NCBI RefSeq assembly: GCF_011762485.1 | Contig: NZ_JAAKGI010000002.1 | Location: forward strand, 1 to 64,000 | Origin: Yeosuana marina | Lineage (GTDB): Bacteria; Bacteroidota; Bacteroidia; Flavobacteriales; Flavobacteriaceae | Length of the DNA: 64,000 nt | Reading direction: 5' to 3' | Shown: in pieces, positions 38,980 through 48,601 of the stretch | Position numbering within the stretch: position 1 is the first letter of the stretch | How the letters are laid out: each line of letters begins with the position of its first letter | Program-made: the position numbers and the translations under genes | The notes under the pieces: model-generated | Told to the model about the DNA's origin: nothing | Seen by the model: only the letters and a program-made list of their open reading frames with translations | Databases searched by the model: none

Positions 38980-40746
38980 ATGCAACATTTAAAAAACGAT
39001 TCAAAAAATAAATCTAAGCAAAAAGTAACCATGGCTCAGGCTTTTAAAACTATTATCTGGCCACGGAAAAATTTGGTATTTATTGGTCTAATTTTAATTA
39101 TTATTAGAAGTTTGGCAGGTTTAATATTGCCATGGCAAAGTAAAGTATTGTTAGACGAGGTCGTGCCAAATAAAGATCATACTCAGTTATATTATTTAAT
39201 AGGCATAGTCATAGCCGCGATTTCTGTACAGGCAGTTTCATCATTTTTATTAACCCGTATATTAAGTGTACAAGCACAATTTTTAATAAGTGAATTGAGA
39301 GCTAAAGTGCAAAAAAAAGTACTGTCTTTGCCCATTAGCTTTTTTGATAATACTAAATCGGGAGCCTTGGTCTCTCGTATTATGAGTGATGTAGAAGGCG
39401 TAAGAAACTTGATAGGAACTGGCTTGGTACAATTAGTAGGTGGTTCATTTACAGCGATTGTTTCTTTAATAATTTTGATAAAGCTAAATCCATGGATGAC
39501 GCTTTTTGTATTTGTGCCGCTTTCAATATTTGGGTATATCGCGTTAAGAGCGTTTAAATATATTCGGCCTATTTTTAGAAATAGAGGAAAAATCAATGCC
39601 GAAGTTAAGGGACGACTTACCGAAACATTGGCAGGAGTAAGGGTTATAAAAGCTTTTAATGCAGAAGCGCAAGAGAGTGCCGTGTTTGAAGCAGGCGTTG
39701 AAAAGTTATTTCAAAACGTTAAAAAAAGCTTGACAGCTACAGCATTTATGACCAGTTCCTCAACTTTTTTGATTGGAATAGCGACCACGGGTATTATGGG
39801 AATTGGTGGCTATTATATGATGCAAAGTGAAATGACTACGGGAGACTTTTTATTCTTTACTTTGATACTTGGTTTTATGATAGCTCCCATTGTTCAAATG
39901 AGTAATATAGGAAGCCAATTAACTGAAGCATTAGCAGGTTTAGACCGAACCGAAGAGTTAATGAATATGACTGCTGAGGAAGATAATGAAGAGCGAATCA
40001 TAAATTTAGAAAGCATTAAAGGGGAGATAACATTTAACGATGTATCGTTTGCTTATGAAACAGGTAAAAATGTCTTGCACAATATAAGTTTTAAAGCACC
40101 AGCAGGATCTGTGACTGCTCTAGTAGGAAGTTCAGGTTCGGGTAAATCTACCATTGCTGGGTTGTCAGCAACGTTTTTGAATCCTAAATCTGGTATCATT
40201 ACCATTGACAATAAGGATTTATCAAAAGTGAATTTAAGTAGTTATAGAAAGTATTTAGGTGTTGTTTTACAAGATGAGTTTTTATTTGAAGGAACTATAA
40301 GGGAAAATATTATGTTTCCCAGACCTGATGCTTCAGAAGAAGACTTACAAAATGCTGTTAAAGCAGCCTATGTAAACGAATTTACAGATCGTTTTGATGA
40401 TGGTTTAGATACGTTAATAGGTGAACGAGGCGTTAAATTATCAGGTGGACAACGTCAACGTTTAGCTATTGCAAGAGCTATTTTAGCAAATCCTAAAATT
40501 ATTATTTTAGATGAGGCAACTTCCAATTTAGATACTCAAAGTGAATCTTTAATTCAAAAAAGTTTAACTCAATTAATAAAAGATAGAACCACCATAGTCA
40601 TTGCACATAGGTTGAGCACTATTAGAAAAGCAGACCAGATTTTAGTGATTGAAGCGGGAAAAATTGTTGAACAAGGAAATCATGATCAATTAATAGCAAA
40701 AGAAGGACGTTATTATGATTTATATACCTATCAAGCAAAAATATAA
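38980..40746 (+). CDS. ABC exporter, fused permease and ATPase
   Basis: A homodimeric-type ABC exporter of 588 residues, with a six-helix membrane domain (about residues 20-320) followed by a nucleotide-binding domain. The ATPase has Walker A GSSGSGKST, Q-loop, signature LSGGQRQR, and Walker B IIILDEATSNLD, all intact. The ATG at 38980 is preferred over an in-frame GTG at 38926, which would add 18 residues lying upstream of a putative promoter box. Members export lipids, drugs or peptides; the substrate is unknown. The next gene starts three bases after the stop. Confidence 0.9.
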   Translation: MQHLKNDSKNKSKQKVTMAQAFKTIIWPRKNLVFIGLILIIIRSLAGLILPWQSKVLLDEVVPNKDHTQLYYLIGIVIAAISVQAVSSFLLTRILSVQAQFLISELRAKVQKKVLSLPISFFDNTKSGALVSRIMSDVEGVRNLIGTGLVQLVGGSFTAIVSLIILIKLNPWMTLFVFVPLSIFGYIALRAFKYIRPIFRNRGKINAEVKGRLTETLAGVRVIKAFNAEAQESAVFEAGVEKLFQNVKKSLTATAFMTSSSTFLIGIATTGIMGIGGYYMMQSEMTTGDFLFFTLILGFMIAPIVQMSNIGSQLTEALAGLDRTEELMNMTAEEDNEERIINLESIKGEITFNDVSFAYETGKNVLHNISFKAPAGSVTALVGSSGSGKSTIAGLSATFLNPKSGIITIDNKDLSKVNLSSYRKYLGVVLQDEFLFEGTIRENIMFPRPDASEEDLQNAVKAAYVNEFTDRFDDGLDTLIGERGVKLSGGQRQRLAIARAILANPKIIILDEATSNLDTQSESLIQKSLTQLIKDRTTIVIAHRLSTIRKADQILVIEAGKIVEQGNHDQLIAKEGRYYDLYTYQAKI

Positions 40747-40749
40747 GTT

Positions 40750-41268
40750 ATGGTTATACAAGATATGCAAACAGTAGAGTATGCAACCTTTTACAGTGGT
40801 TATATAAATAAAATACTGAAAAATACAGTTTTAATTGAAGGGTTTGAAACGGGTTTTAATACGGTGTCATCATTTTTTAGAGCAATTTCCAACGATAAAT
40901 TAAATTATAAATATGCTCCTGATAAATGGACTATTAAAGAAGTCTTTCAGCATATAATAGATACCGAACGTGTTTTTATGTATCGTTGTTTTAGAATCGC
41001 AAGACATGACCATACGCCTTTGGCAGGTTTTGAGCAAAATGACTATATACAACCATCAAACGCAAATCAAAAAACTATAGAACAATTACTTGAAGAATAT
41101 CATATAACAAGACAGAGTTTTATAGTATTACTAAAAAGTTTAACAGAAATTGATTTAAAACAAATGGGCAATGCCAGTGGTAATGATATGTCTGCCAGAG
41201 CAGCAGCTTTTATTGTGTTAGGCCATGAGTTGTGGCATTTGGATATTATAAAAGAGCGTTACCTTTAA
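40750..41268 (+). CDS. DinB/YfiT-like metal-dependent protein
   Basis: A 172-residue four-helix DinB-superfamily protein. Two of the three metal-binding histidines are obvious: in VFQHIIDTERVFMYR and in the late GHELWHLDII, where the conserved His-x3-His is visible. Members are metal-binding transferases or hydrolases, often without a known substrate. It begins three bases after the ABC exporter stop, so the two are co-transcribed; a start at the internal ATG 40765 is also possible. Confidence 0.85.
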   Translation: MVIQDMQTVEYATFYSGYINKILKNTVLIEGFETGFNTVSSFFRAISNDKLNYKYAPDKWTIKEVFQHIIDTERVFMYRCFRIARHDHTPLAGFEQNDYIQPSNANQKTIEQLLEEYHITRQSFIVLLKSLTEIDLKQMGNASGNDMSARAAAFIVLGHELWHLDIIKERYL

Positions 41269-41270
41269 AT

Positions 41271-42476
41271 TTAAGCAGTTTGAAGAGGTGTGTTTCTCTT
41301 TAATACCATAAATACTATTAAAGACAATATCCCAAAAACAGAAAACCCAATAAATAACGGTAAAACAGAAGTCTTAACAAAATTACCAATGTAATTAGCA
41401 ATAGGAACTGCTAAAACAGTTGATACAAAACCATTAATCGCTGCACCAATTCCTGCAATATGTCCTAAAGGCTCCATGGCTAAGGCTCTTAAATTCCCAA
41501 ATAAAAACCCAATGGCAAAAAACTGTAAAGCAAAAAAACCGACTAACACGTATATGCTAGGGTTGTTGCCAGACCAAAACAAAAACACATATAATAATGA
41601 TATTGCTACATAGGCAATAGCAGAAACAAATGCCATTTGCATCATACCATATTTAACTACTAAAACACTGTTTAAATAGGTCGCTAACCCAATGGAAATT
41701 GCTAAACTGGCAAAAATGTAGGGAAACATATCTGCTAAGTCATATTGATTTTCAAAGATTTGTTGAGACGTACTTAAATATACCATAAATGAGCCTGTGA
41801 TAAATCCAGAAATAATGGTAAATCCAATAGCATCCTTATATTTTATAAACTCTTTGAGTCCGTCAATAAAAAGGTGCGATGAAAATTTTATTCGTTTTTC
41901 TTTGGGTAAGGTTTCAGGTTGTCGTTTCCAAAACCAAAAGATAATTATAGAACAATATATTAAGTTAAAATAGAAAATAGATTCCCAATTATAAAAATGA
42001 AGTAAAAACTGTCCTAATGTTGGTGCAATTACGGGCACTAAAATAAACACCATAACAACAATAGATAATATTTTAGCCATGTAATCTCCACTATAAGAAT
42101 CTCTTACGATAGCAATACTCATAGTTCTCGGAGAGGACAGCCCGACACCTTGCAAAATTCTACCAAAAAGCATCATCTCAAAACTTTTGGTAGTAACACA
42201 GATAATACTGGCAATAAAAAATACAGCAAACCCTATGAAAACAATACGTTTTCTTCCAAAGCTGTCCGACAACGGACCGAAAAAAAGCTGCCCACATCCA
42301 ATTCCTAAAAATATCATAGTTATTAGAAGCTGATTGTTAACCTCTTTGGTAACACCGAGAGAATGTCCTATATTAGGTAAGGCAGGTAATAATGCATCAA
42401 TAGTTAACGCCACAATAGCCATTAAAGAGGCCATTAAAGCTATAAATTCATATTCAAAAGTGTTTTTAGTTTGCAT
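41271..42476 (-). CDS. Bcr/CflA-type MFS multidrug transporter
   Basis: A 401-residue, 12-segment inner-membrane transporter of the drug:proton antiporter group. The motif A loop is GPLSDSFGRKR near residue 65, and the fourth-segment FGRILQGVGLSSPR motif with the basic Arg, and the fifth-segment motif C-like region (VPVIAPTLGQFL) are present. It is divergent from a Crp-type regulator 92 bases away. On the minus strand a TACTTTTG box ends only four bases before the ATG, so the transcript may be leaderless. Confidence 0.9.
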   Translation of the reverse strand: MQTKNTFEYEFIALMASLMAIVALTIDALLPALPNIGHSLGVTKEVNNQLLITMIFLGIGCGQLFFGPLSDSFGRKRIVFIGFAVFFIASIICVTTKSFEMMLFGRILQGVGLSSPRTMSIAIVRDSYSGDYMAKILSIVVMVFILVPVIAPTLGQFLLHFYNWESIFYFNLIYCSIIIFWFWKRQPETLPKEKRIKFSSHLFIDGLKEFIKYKDAIGFTIISGFITGSFMVYLSTSQQIFENQYDLADMFPYIFASLAISIGLATYLNSVLVVKYGMMQMAFVSAIAYVAISLLYVFLFWSGNNPSIYVLVGFFALQFFAIGFLFGNLRALAMEPLGHIAGIGAAINGFVSTVLAVPIANYIGNFVKTSVLPLFIGFSVFGILSLIVFMVLKRNTPLQTA

Positions 42477-42480
42477 GGCG

Positions 42481-42488
42481 CAAAAGTA
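42481..42488 (-). promoter_or_regulatory. -7 box of the MFS gene, almost touching the start codon
   Basis: Read on the minus strand, TACTTTTG is followed by four bases and then ATG (42476). The transcription start would fall on or next to the A of the start codon. Confidence 0.45.
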
Positions 42489-42531
42489 ATGGTTTCAATA
42501 TTTTTAATACTAATTAAGTCTTATTAATTAT

Positions 42532-42539
42532 TAAATTTG
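42532..42539 (+). promoter_or_regulatory. Putative -7 box of the Crp-type regulator gene
   Basis: TAAATTTG is 29 bases before the ATG at 42569. No clear TTG is at the -33 position. Confidence 0.4.
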
Positions 42540-42568
42540 TCAACAGCAATTAATCCATTTATTCTAAG

Positions 42569-43153
42569 ATGAATATAGAGCCACTTTTAAAATACATGAG
42601 CAATTTTATTACGTTATCGAAAGATGAAGAAGATATTCTTTCGTCTAAATTGTTGTATAGAAAGTATTTAAAAGGACAATATATTGTACAACATGGTGAT
42701 GTTTGTAAATACACAGGTTTTGTGGTTTCGGGTTGCACAAAAACATTTTTTATGGATTCAGACGGACAGGAGCATATTGTTATGTTTTCTATAGAAGATT
42801 GGTGGACCTCAGACATAGGGAGTTTTATAACCCAAACGCCAGCAGATTTTAATGTGCAATGTTTAGAAAACACAGAACTCATTATGTTTTCTCAAGAAAT
42901 TATTGAAGATTTATATATTAGAATACCAAAACTAGAACGCTTCTTCAGGCAAATCGTTGAAAAGGGATTAGTTGCGTCACAGAAACGAATTGTGAGAAGT
43001 TTTAGTCTTTCTGCAAAGGAACAGTATCTGTATTTTAGAAATGAATATCCAAAAATTGAACAACGTATTCCACAGTATATGATAGCTTCTTACCTCGGTA
43101 TTACTAAAGAATTTCTCAGCAAAATAAAGAGCCAACTCATCTTGGAACAGTAA
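42569..43153 (+). CDS. Crp/Fnr family transcriptional regulator
   Basis: A 194-residue regulator with an N-terminal cyclic-nucleotide-binding-type barrel (YLKGQYIVQHGDVCKYTGFVVSG near residues 32-55) and a C-terminal helix-turn-helix, IPQYMIASYLGITKEFLSKI, around residues 168-187. No cysteine cluster for an Fe-S centre is visible. It is divergent from the MFS transporter gene, and may control it; such pairings are common in this phylum. The effector is unknown. Confidence 0.88.
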   Translation: MNIEPLLKYMSNFITLSKDEEDILSSKLLYRKYLKGQYIVQHGDVCKYTGFVVSGCTKTFFMDSDGQEHIVMFSIEDWWTSDIGSFITQTPADFNVQCLENTELIMFSQEIIEDLYIRIPKLERFFRQIVEKGLVASQKRIVRSFSLSAKEQYLYFRNEYPKIEQRIPQYMIASYLGITKEFLSKIKSQLILEQ

Positions 43154-43248
43154 ATGTTAAACTAGATTAACATCATTTAATAAACTACGTTATTTTTCTC
43201 ATTAGACTTATTCGAGATCTTTGTATCATAATATTAAGTACTGGTATT

Positions 43249-43602
43249 TTGAAAACATTGATTGAAAAAATAAGCACTATTAATGATATGATTCTTCAAG
43301 GAAATTCCTTAGAGGCTTTCGAAGCGTTTTATCATGATGATGTTGTAATTCAAGAAAATGATAATCCAGAATGTATTGGGAAAGAAATTAATAGAAAAAG
43401 AAAACAAGATTTTTTCGCTGCCATAACTGAGTTCAGATGTGCTAAACCATTAAACCTTGCTGTTGGAGAACAAACCACAATGGTTGAATGGCATTTTGAT
43501 TATACACATAAAGAGTTAGGAGTTAAAAACTTTACTCAGGTAGCAGTTCAGAATTGGAAAGACGGAAAAATTATTAAGGAAAAATTGTATTACGAATCTT
43601 AA
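43249..43602 (+). CDS. SnoaL/NTF2-like protein
   Basis: A 117-residue protein with the NTF2-like cone fold: IEKISTINDMILQGNSLEAFEAFYHDDVVIQEND is split as an N-terminal helix pair plus strand (shown here in part), then ATEFRC... and a beta sheet with TTMVEWHFDYTHKELG and TQVAVQNWKDGKIIKEK. The start is a TTG at 43249, chosen because the open frame has no ATG before residue 14 and the helix needs the first residues. It may be an isomerase-like or ligand-binding domain; no substrate is evident. It lies 22 bases before the YceI gene. Confidence 0.75.
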   Translation: MKTLIEKISTINDMILQGNSLEAFEAFYHDDVVIQENDNPECIGKEINRKRKQDFFAAITEFRCAKPLNLAVGEQTTMVEWHFDYTHKELGVKNFTQVAVQNWKDGKIIKEKLYYES

Positions 43603-43624
43603 ATCATTTAAAAAAAGAAAAATT

Positions 43625-44197
43625 ATGAAAAATTTATTTAAAACAGCATCAGTTATTGTTGCATTTGCAGCATTCTCTTTTACAACTGTTGAAAAAGAGA
43701 TAAAGGAAGTAAAAACAGAAGAAAGTAAAGTTGTTTGGAAAGGGTATAAAGTTACAGGCTCTCACGAAGGTCATATTGGTATTGAATCGGGTTCATTAGA
43801 ATTTAGTGAGGATAAATTAGTTGGAGGTAATTTTGTAATAGATATGACATCTTTAGTGTGTACAGATTTAGAAGGTGAATACAAAGGAAAATTAGAAGGT
43901 CATTTAAAATCTGATGATTTCTTTGGAGTTGCAACTCATCCTACTGCGTCATTAGTGTTTACAGATGTGAAAGCTTCAGGTAAAAATTCATATGATGTTA
44001 CTGGAGATTTAACGATTAAAGGGATAACAAACCCAGTGTCTTTTAAAATTTCAATTTACGGTAGTAAAGCCACTGCTTCTTTAAAAATTGATAGAACAAA
44101 ATATGATGTAAGATATGGTTCTACCAGTTTCTTTGATAATTTAAAAGATAAAGCTATTTATGACGAATTTGATTTAGTATCAGATTTGGTCTTTTAA
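43625..44197 (+). CDS. YceI family lipid-binding exported protein
   Basis: A 190-residue exported protein. Residues 1-20 are a signal peptide. The YceI barrel follows, with KVVWKGYKVTGSHEGHIG, then VIDMTSLVCTDLEGEYKG, the HLKSDDFFGVATHPTASLVF segment and VTGDLTIKGITNPVSF. The barrel binds polyisoprenoid-like lipids in characterised members. It is co-directional with the SnoaL-like gene and closed by a terminator. Confidence 0.9.
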   Translation: MKNLFKTASVIVAFAAFSFTTVEKEIKEVKTEESKVVWKGYKVTGSHEGHIGIESGSLEFSEDKLVGGNFVIDMTSLVCTDLEGEYKGKLEGHLKSDDFFGVATHPTASLVFTDVKASGKNSYDVTGDLTIKGITNPVSFKISIYGSKATASLKIDRTKYDVRYGSTSFFDNLKDKAIYDEFDLVSDLVF

Positions 44198-44222
44198 TTT
44201 GAGTAACTAATTAATAGTATTT

Positions 44223-44251
44223 AAAAGCGTTCCTAACAGAACGCTTTTTTT
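44223..44251 (+). terminator. Terminator of the YceI gene
   Basis: Perfect stem AAAAGCGTTC / GAACGCTTTT, six-base loop, T-run. Confidence 0.87.
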
Positions 44252-44287
44252 GTTTTCTAAGTTTTAAGTGCCATTTTTAAAAGACTA

Positions 44288-44295
44288 TCTTTGTT
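44288..44295 (+). promoter_or_regulatory. Putative -7 box of the short helicase gene
   Basis: TATCTTTG is 16 bases before the ATG at 44312, the same box as in the SRP RNA promoter. No TTG at -33. Confidence 0.4.
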
Positions 44296-44311
44296 CTCTA
44301 TATAAAAAACT

Positions 44312-44923
44312 ATGCCTTTTAAAAAATTAATAGAGCCACTTAAAAATGCTTTAACACAAAATGCGATTACGAAGCCAAAACCACTTCAAAAAGCAATTCT
44401 TTCTAAAATAAAGGGCGGTCATAGTTTATTTGTAATAGCACCAAACGATTCAGGAAAAACCACAAGTATAGTAATAAGTATCATTAATAAATTAAAAAAT
44501 GCGTTTGAAGATGCGCCGCGAGCTTTGATTTTTGTAAAAGATAAGCAAGCTGCATTAGACTTAGCAGATCTCTTCAATACATATAAAAAAGGAACTGATT
44601 TGCGGGTTTATTGTGCTTATGATGAACATAATATTGAACTGCAACGCGAAGAAATTTACTTAGGAACCGATATTGTTATTGCAACCCCAAAGCGTTTAAA
44701 TAAAATATTTTATTTAAACGGTATTAACCTAAATAAGCTTCAAATGTTTGTTATTGAAGACGCAGAATTTCTATTTAGGAACAATAATTTTGCTGATGTT
44801 TCAAGAACTCCCGAAAGCATAGAAAGATGTCAATATCTTATTTTCTCTAATAAATTTGATACTCGTTTTGAACGTTGGCAAGATTCATTTATGAGTAATG
44901 CTCAAATAATTGATATAACATAG
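44312..44923 (+). CDS. Half-sized DEAD-box helicase-like protein
   Basis: A 203-residue protein that consists only of the first RecA-like domain of a DEAD-box helicase. The Q-motif-like PKPLQKAILSKI (residues about 23-34), Walker A APNDSGKTT, motif Ia-like ALIFVKDKQAALDLA, and IVIATPKRL are seen. Motif II is IEDAEF, not DEAD. Motif III and the entire second RecA domain (motifs IV-VI) are missing. The frame ends in a clean stop and the following 30 bases hold no helicase continuation. So it is a stand-alone half protein, not a helicase in the usual sense. It converges with the carboxylase operon. Confidence 0.75.
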   Translation: MPFKKLIEPLKNALTQNAITKPKPLQKAILSKIKGGHSLFVIAPNDSGKTTSIVISIINKLKNAFEDAPRALIFVKDKQAALDLADLFNTYKKGTDLRVYCAYDEHNIELQREEIYLGTDIVIATPKRLNKIFYLNGINLNKLQMFVIEDAEFLFRNNNFADVSRTPESIERCQYLIFSNKFDTRFERWQDSFMSNAQIIDIT

Positions 44924-44953
44924 CAAATTATGCTAATTTATATTTGATTAAAA

Positions 44954-46504
44954 TTACAAAGGAATATTTCCATGTTTTCTATCGCGTTTTTCAATAATTT
45001 TATCTTCTAGCATAGAGAAGGCTTTTATAAGTTTTCTTCTCGTATCTTTTGGTAAGATAACTTCGTCAATAAAACCTCGTCTGGCAGCAGTATATGGATT
45101 AGCAAAGGTATCAGCATATTCAGATTCTCTTTCAGCTAATTTTTCATCTGGATTTTCAGCAGAAGCAATTTCTTTTCTAAAAATAATTTCACTAGCGCCT
45201 TTAGCTCCCATTACAGCAATTTCTGCACTTGGCCAAGCAAAATTCAAATCAGCTCCAATGTGTTTAGAATTCATCACATCGTAAGCACCACCATAGGCTT
45301 TACGCGTAATAACAGTAACTCTTGGTACTGTAGCTTCACTTAGCGCATACAATAATTTAGCACCATGAACGATAATGCCATTCCATTCTTGATCAGTTCC
45401 AGGTAAAAAACCAGGAACATCAACCAATACTAATAACGGAATATTAAAGCTGTCACAAAAACGTGTAAAACGAGCTGCCTTTTTGGAACTATTTACATCT
45501 AAAACACCTGCTAAAAACATGGGTTGATTGGCTATAATACCCACACTTCGTCCTGCAATTCTGCTAAAACCAACAATAATATTTTCGGCATAATCTTTAT
45601 GAATTTCATAGAAAGAATCTTCATCAATAATACCTTTTATAACCTCATGCATATCATAAGGTTTATTAACATTATCGGGTAAAATATTTGATAAAACCTC
45701 TCTTATTTCATCATTCAGTTTATACGGTAAATTCTCCGTTGTTTTTTTATTGTTTTGAGGAATATAACTTAATAGGGTTTTAAGGTCTTCTAAACATTCA
45801 ATATCATTGGCAGAGGTTTTATGAGCAACACCGGATTTTGTGGCATGTGTTGTTGCACCTCCAAGTTCTTCTGAAGTAACATTTTCGTTAGTTACTGTTT
45901 TAACAACATTGGGACCCGTTACAAACATATAACTACTTTGCTCTACCATTAACGTAAAATCGGTCATAGCAGGTGAATACACGGCACCTCCAGCACATGG
46001 CCCCATAATAGCAGATATTTGCGGGATAATACCAGAAGACTGAACATTTTTATAGAAAATCTCTGCATACCCGCCTAATGAACGAACACCTTCTTGAATA
46101 CGTGCTCCACCAGAATCATTTAATCCAATAATAGGCGCTCCAACTTTAAGTGCTAAATCCATGATTTTACAAATTTTCTCTGCATGAGTTTCCGAAAGAG
46201 AACCGCCAAAAACTGTAAAATCTTGTGCATATATATAGACTAATCTTGTATTGATGGTGCCATATCCAGTAACAACACCATCCCCAAAATAAATCTCATC
46301 TTGCATGCCGAATTCTGTCGTTCTATGCGTTACTAAAATGCCGATTTCTTCAAAAGACCCTTCATCTAATAAATAAGCAATGCGTTCTCTGGCAGTTAGT
46401 TTTTTCTTAGCATGTTGTTTTTCAATACGTTCTTGTCCACCACCCAAATGTGCTTGAGCAATGTAATCATTCAACATATTAATTTTGTCTTCTTTTGACT
46501 TCAT
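44954..46504 (-). CDS. Acyl-CoA carboxylase, carboxyltransferase subunit
   Basis: A 516-residue carboxyltransferase of the propionyl/methylmalonyl-CoA type. Two crotonase-like domains are visible: the start [20 protein letters not shown] and [11 protein letters not shown], and the C-terminal [18 protein letters not shown] with [15 protein letters not shown]. It is the third gene of an operon with BCCP and biotin carboxylase. Family members carboxylate acetyl-, propionyl- or other acyl-CoA; the DVPGFLPG motif is shared by these and does not settle the substrate. Confidence 0.92.
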   Translation of the reverse strand: MKSKEDKINMLNDYIAQAHLGGGQERIEKQHAKKKLTARERIAYLLDEGSFEEIGILVTHRTTEFGMQDEIYFGDGVVTGYGTINTRLVYIYAQDFTVFGGSLSETHAEKICKIMDLALKVGAPIIGLNDSGGARIQEGVRSLGGYAEIFYKNVQSSGIIPQISAIMGPCAGGAVYSPAMTDFTLMVEQSSYMFVTGPNVVKTVTNENVTSEELGGATTHATKSGVAHKTSANDIECLEDLKTLLSYIPQNNKKTTENLPYKLNDEIREVLSNILPDNVNKPYDMHEVIKGIIDEDSFYEIHKDYAENIIVGFSRIAGRSVGIIANQPMFLAGVLDVNSSKKAARFTRFCDSFNIPLLVLVDVPGFLPGTDQEWNGIIVHGAKLLYALSEATVPRVTVITRKAYGGAYDVMNSKHIGADLNFAWPSAEIAVMGAKGASEIIFRKEIASAENPDEKLAERESEYADTFANPYTAARRGFIDEVILPKDTRRKLIKAFSMLEDKIIEKRDRKHGNIPL

Positions 46505-46553
46505 TTAATGGTGTATTAATAGGTTCTAAGGACTCCTTATCTGATATATAAAC

Positions 46554-47996
46554 TTATGAATTTGGTAAACGAACTAATTTCTGGTCTTCCAAATACTTTT
46601 TTAAAGCGATTAAAGCAGCTATTTTCTCTTCTACTTTTAAATGCTCTTTTGTTGCTTCTAGCTCATAGTGTTTTTTCACAAAGTTGGTATCAAAATTACC
46701 CGAGCGAAAGGCTTCATGTTCAAAAACATATGTGCCAAAGGGTAGCGTTGTTTTAACACCTTGAACATCATAGTCACTTATGGCTTTAAGCATTAATTGA
46801 ATAGCTTCCTCACGTGATTTGCCATAGGTGATAAGTTTAGAAAGCATCGGGTCGTAATAAATAGGAATATCCATACCTTCTTCATAACCATTATCAACCC
46901 TAATGCCTTTACCAACAGGCAGTTTATAAGTGTCAAGATGACCAACACTTGGTAAAAAATCATTTAAAGGATCTTCAGCATATACTCGCAGTTCTAAAGC
47001 ATGACCATGAATTTTTAAATCGTCTTGTTTCATAGGCAAGGCTTCACCACGAGCAACTCGTATTTGTAGTTCAACTAAATCGACACCTGAAATAATTTCT
47101 GAAACGGGATGTTCAACTTGAAGTCTGGTATTCATTTCTAAAAAATAGTAGTTGCGATCGGCATCTAATAAAAACTCAACCGTTCCAGCGCCTAAATAAT
47201 CACATGATTTTGCTACCAAAACAGCAGCTTCTCCCATTTTATGTCTTAGCTCTGGTGTTAAGATTGATGATGGCGCTTCTTCAACTACTTTTTGATGCCG
47301 TCTTTGAATACTGCATTCGCGTTCAAAAAAATGCAATATATTACCATAGCTATCAGCCATAATTTGAATTTCAATATGCCTTGGCGAGGTTACATATTTT
47401 TCAATGAATACGGAACCGTCTCCAAAAGCAGATGTTGCTTCACTAATAGCACGATTCATTTGTGACTCCAACTCGTTTTCTTTTTCAACAATCCGCATGC
47501 CTTTTCCACCGCCACCGGCTGATGCTTTTATTAAAATAGGAAAGCCTATTTCTTTGGCTATTTCTTTGGCTTTTGAAATATCTGTTATAGCTTCGTCTAT
47601 ACCCGGTACCATAGGAATATTGTAATGTTTTACGGCTTCTTTAGCAGCCAGTTTACTACCCATAATTTTGATAGCTTTTGATCGAGGACCGATAAATACG
47701 ATATTGTTTTGTTCGCATAATTCCGCAAACTCGGCATTCTCACTTAAAAAACCATAGCCTGGATGAATAGCATCTGCATGCAATTGTTTTGCTACCTCAA
47801 TAATTTTATCACCTCTTAAATACGATTGAGTAGATGGTGGTTCGCCAATACAAACGGCTTCATCTGCAAATTTAACATGAGGTGCGTGTCTATCCGCAGT
47901 TGAAAAAACTGCAACAGTTTTAATACCCATTTTTTCAGCCGTTTTCATAACTCTAATGGCTATCTCTCCACGATTTGCAACTAATATTTTTTTCAT
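46554..47996 (-). CDS. Biotin carboxylase subunit of acyl-CoA carboxylase
   Basis: A 480-residue ATP-grasp enzyme that carboxylates the biotin of the carrier protein. It shows KKILVANRGEIAIRVMKTA, the ATP-binding glycine loop KASAGGGGKGMR, the EKYVTSPRHIEIQI segment, RRHQKVVEEAPSS, and EMNTRLQVEHPVSE. I place the start at ATG 47996 (the frame also opens at a TTG at 48005, three codons earlier), because the sequence then begins with the canonical MKKILVANRGE and lies one base after the BCCP stop. A 480-residue length is normal. Confidence 0.93.
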   Translation of the reverse strand: MKKILVANRGEIAIRVMKTAEKMGIKTVAVFSTADRHAPHVKFADEAVCIGEPPSTQSYLRGDKIIEVAKQLHADAIHPGYGFLSENAEFAELCEQNNIVFIGPRSKAIKIMGSKLAAKEAVKHYNIPMVPGIDEAITDISKAKEIAKEIGFPILIKASAGGGGKGMRIVEKENELESQMNRAISEATSAFGDGSVFIEKYVTSPRHIEIQIMADSYGNILHFFERECSIQRRHQKVVEEAPSSILTPELRHKMGEAAVLVAKSCDYLGAGTVEFLLDADRNYYFLEMNTRLQVEHPVSEIISGVDLVELQIRVARGEALPMKQDDLKIHGHALELRVYAEDPLNDFLPSVGHLDTYKLPVGKGIRVDNGYEEGMDIPIYYDPMLSKLITYGKSREEAIQLMLKAISDYDVQGVKTTLPFGTYVFEHEAFRSGNFDTNFVKKHYELEATKEHLKVEEKIAALIALKKYLEDQKLVRLPNS

Positions 47997-47997
47997 A

Positions 47998-48477
47998 CTA
48001 TTCAAATTCTATTAGTAAGGTGTTTTTTTCTACAGCATCTCCTTTTTTAACGGAGATGGATTTAATAATACCTTGCCTAGGAGACGTTAAAACATTTTCC
48101 ATTTTCATAGCTTCTAAAATAAGTAGCGCATCATTTTCATTGACTGTTTGACCTACCGATACATTAATATCTAATATAAGTCCTGGCATTGGCGCTTTTA
48201 TTAAACTAATATGTTTTGTTGAATTTAAAGTAAATCCCATGTCTTTAATTAATAGATCTAAAGGATTGGAAATACTGATACTATATAAATTATTGTTTAT
48301 TTTGACGCTATATAGCTTTTCATTGAAATCCGAGTGTATAATTTCTGCTTGATGCGATTTGTTTTGATGAAGAATATGATACGTGTTTTCTAAATTTGAA
48401 ATAATGTCTAACGTCTCAAGGTCTTTTGCTGTAAGGTCAAAATCTATTTCTGAGTTAACTGTGGCTTTAAAATGCAT
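47998..48477 (-). CDS. Biotin carboxyl carrier protein
   Basis: A 159-residue carrier with a C-terminal biotinyl domain. Lys125 in EAMKMENVL is the biotin attachment site. Residues 93-109 (IKAPMPGLILDINVSVG) give the standard hammerhead. The first 85 residues are a diverged N-terminal extension. It is the first gene of the operon, stopping one base before biotin carboxylase. The single-protein-per-gene layout differs from the fused forms of actinobacteria. Confidence 0.92.
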   Translation of the reverse strand: MHFKATVNSEIDFDLTAKDLETLDIISNLENTYHILHQNKSHQAEIIHSDFNEKLYSVKINNNLYSISISNPLDLLIKDMGFTLNSTKHISLIKAPMPGLILDINVSVGQTVNENDALLILEAMKMENVLTSPRQGIIKSISVKKGDAVEKNTLLIEFE

Positions 48478-48601
48478 AGAAATAAAAGTTTAGTTTGATA
48501 TAAATATAAAGATTAAAACACAACTAACATAGTATAATTATAAATCTATAACTATCAATATCTTAACTCAAGAAGGATATTGTGTTTTGTGGTTTAAGCC
48601 G

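Noticed and set aside
39192-39596. 134-aa minus-strand frame inside the ABC exporter gene
   Set aside because: It overlaps the membrane domain of a clear ABC exporter and shows no motif.
47997-48005. TTG start of biotin carboxylase overlapping BCCP
   Set aside because: The canonical MKKILVANRGE start is three codons later, directly after the BCCP stop.
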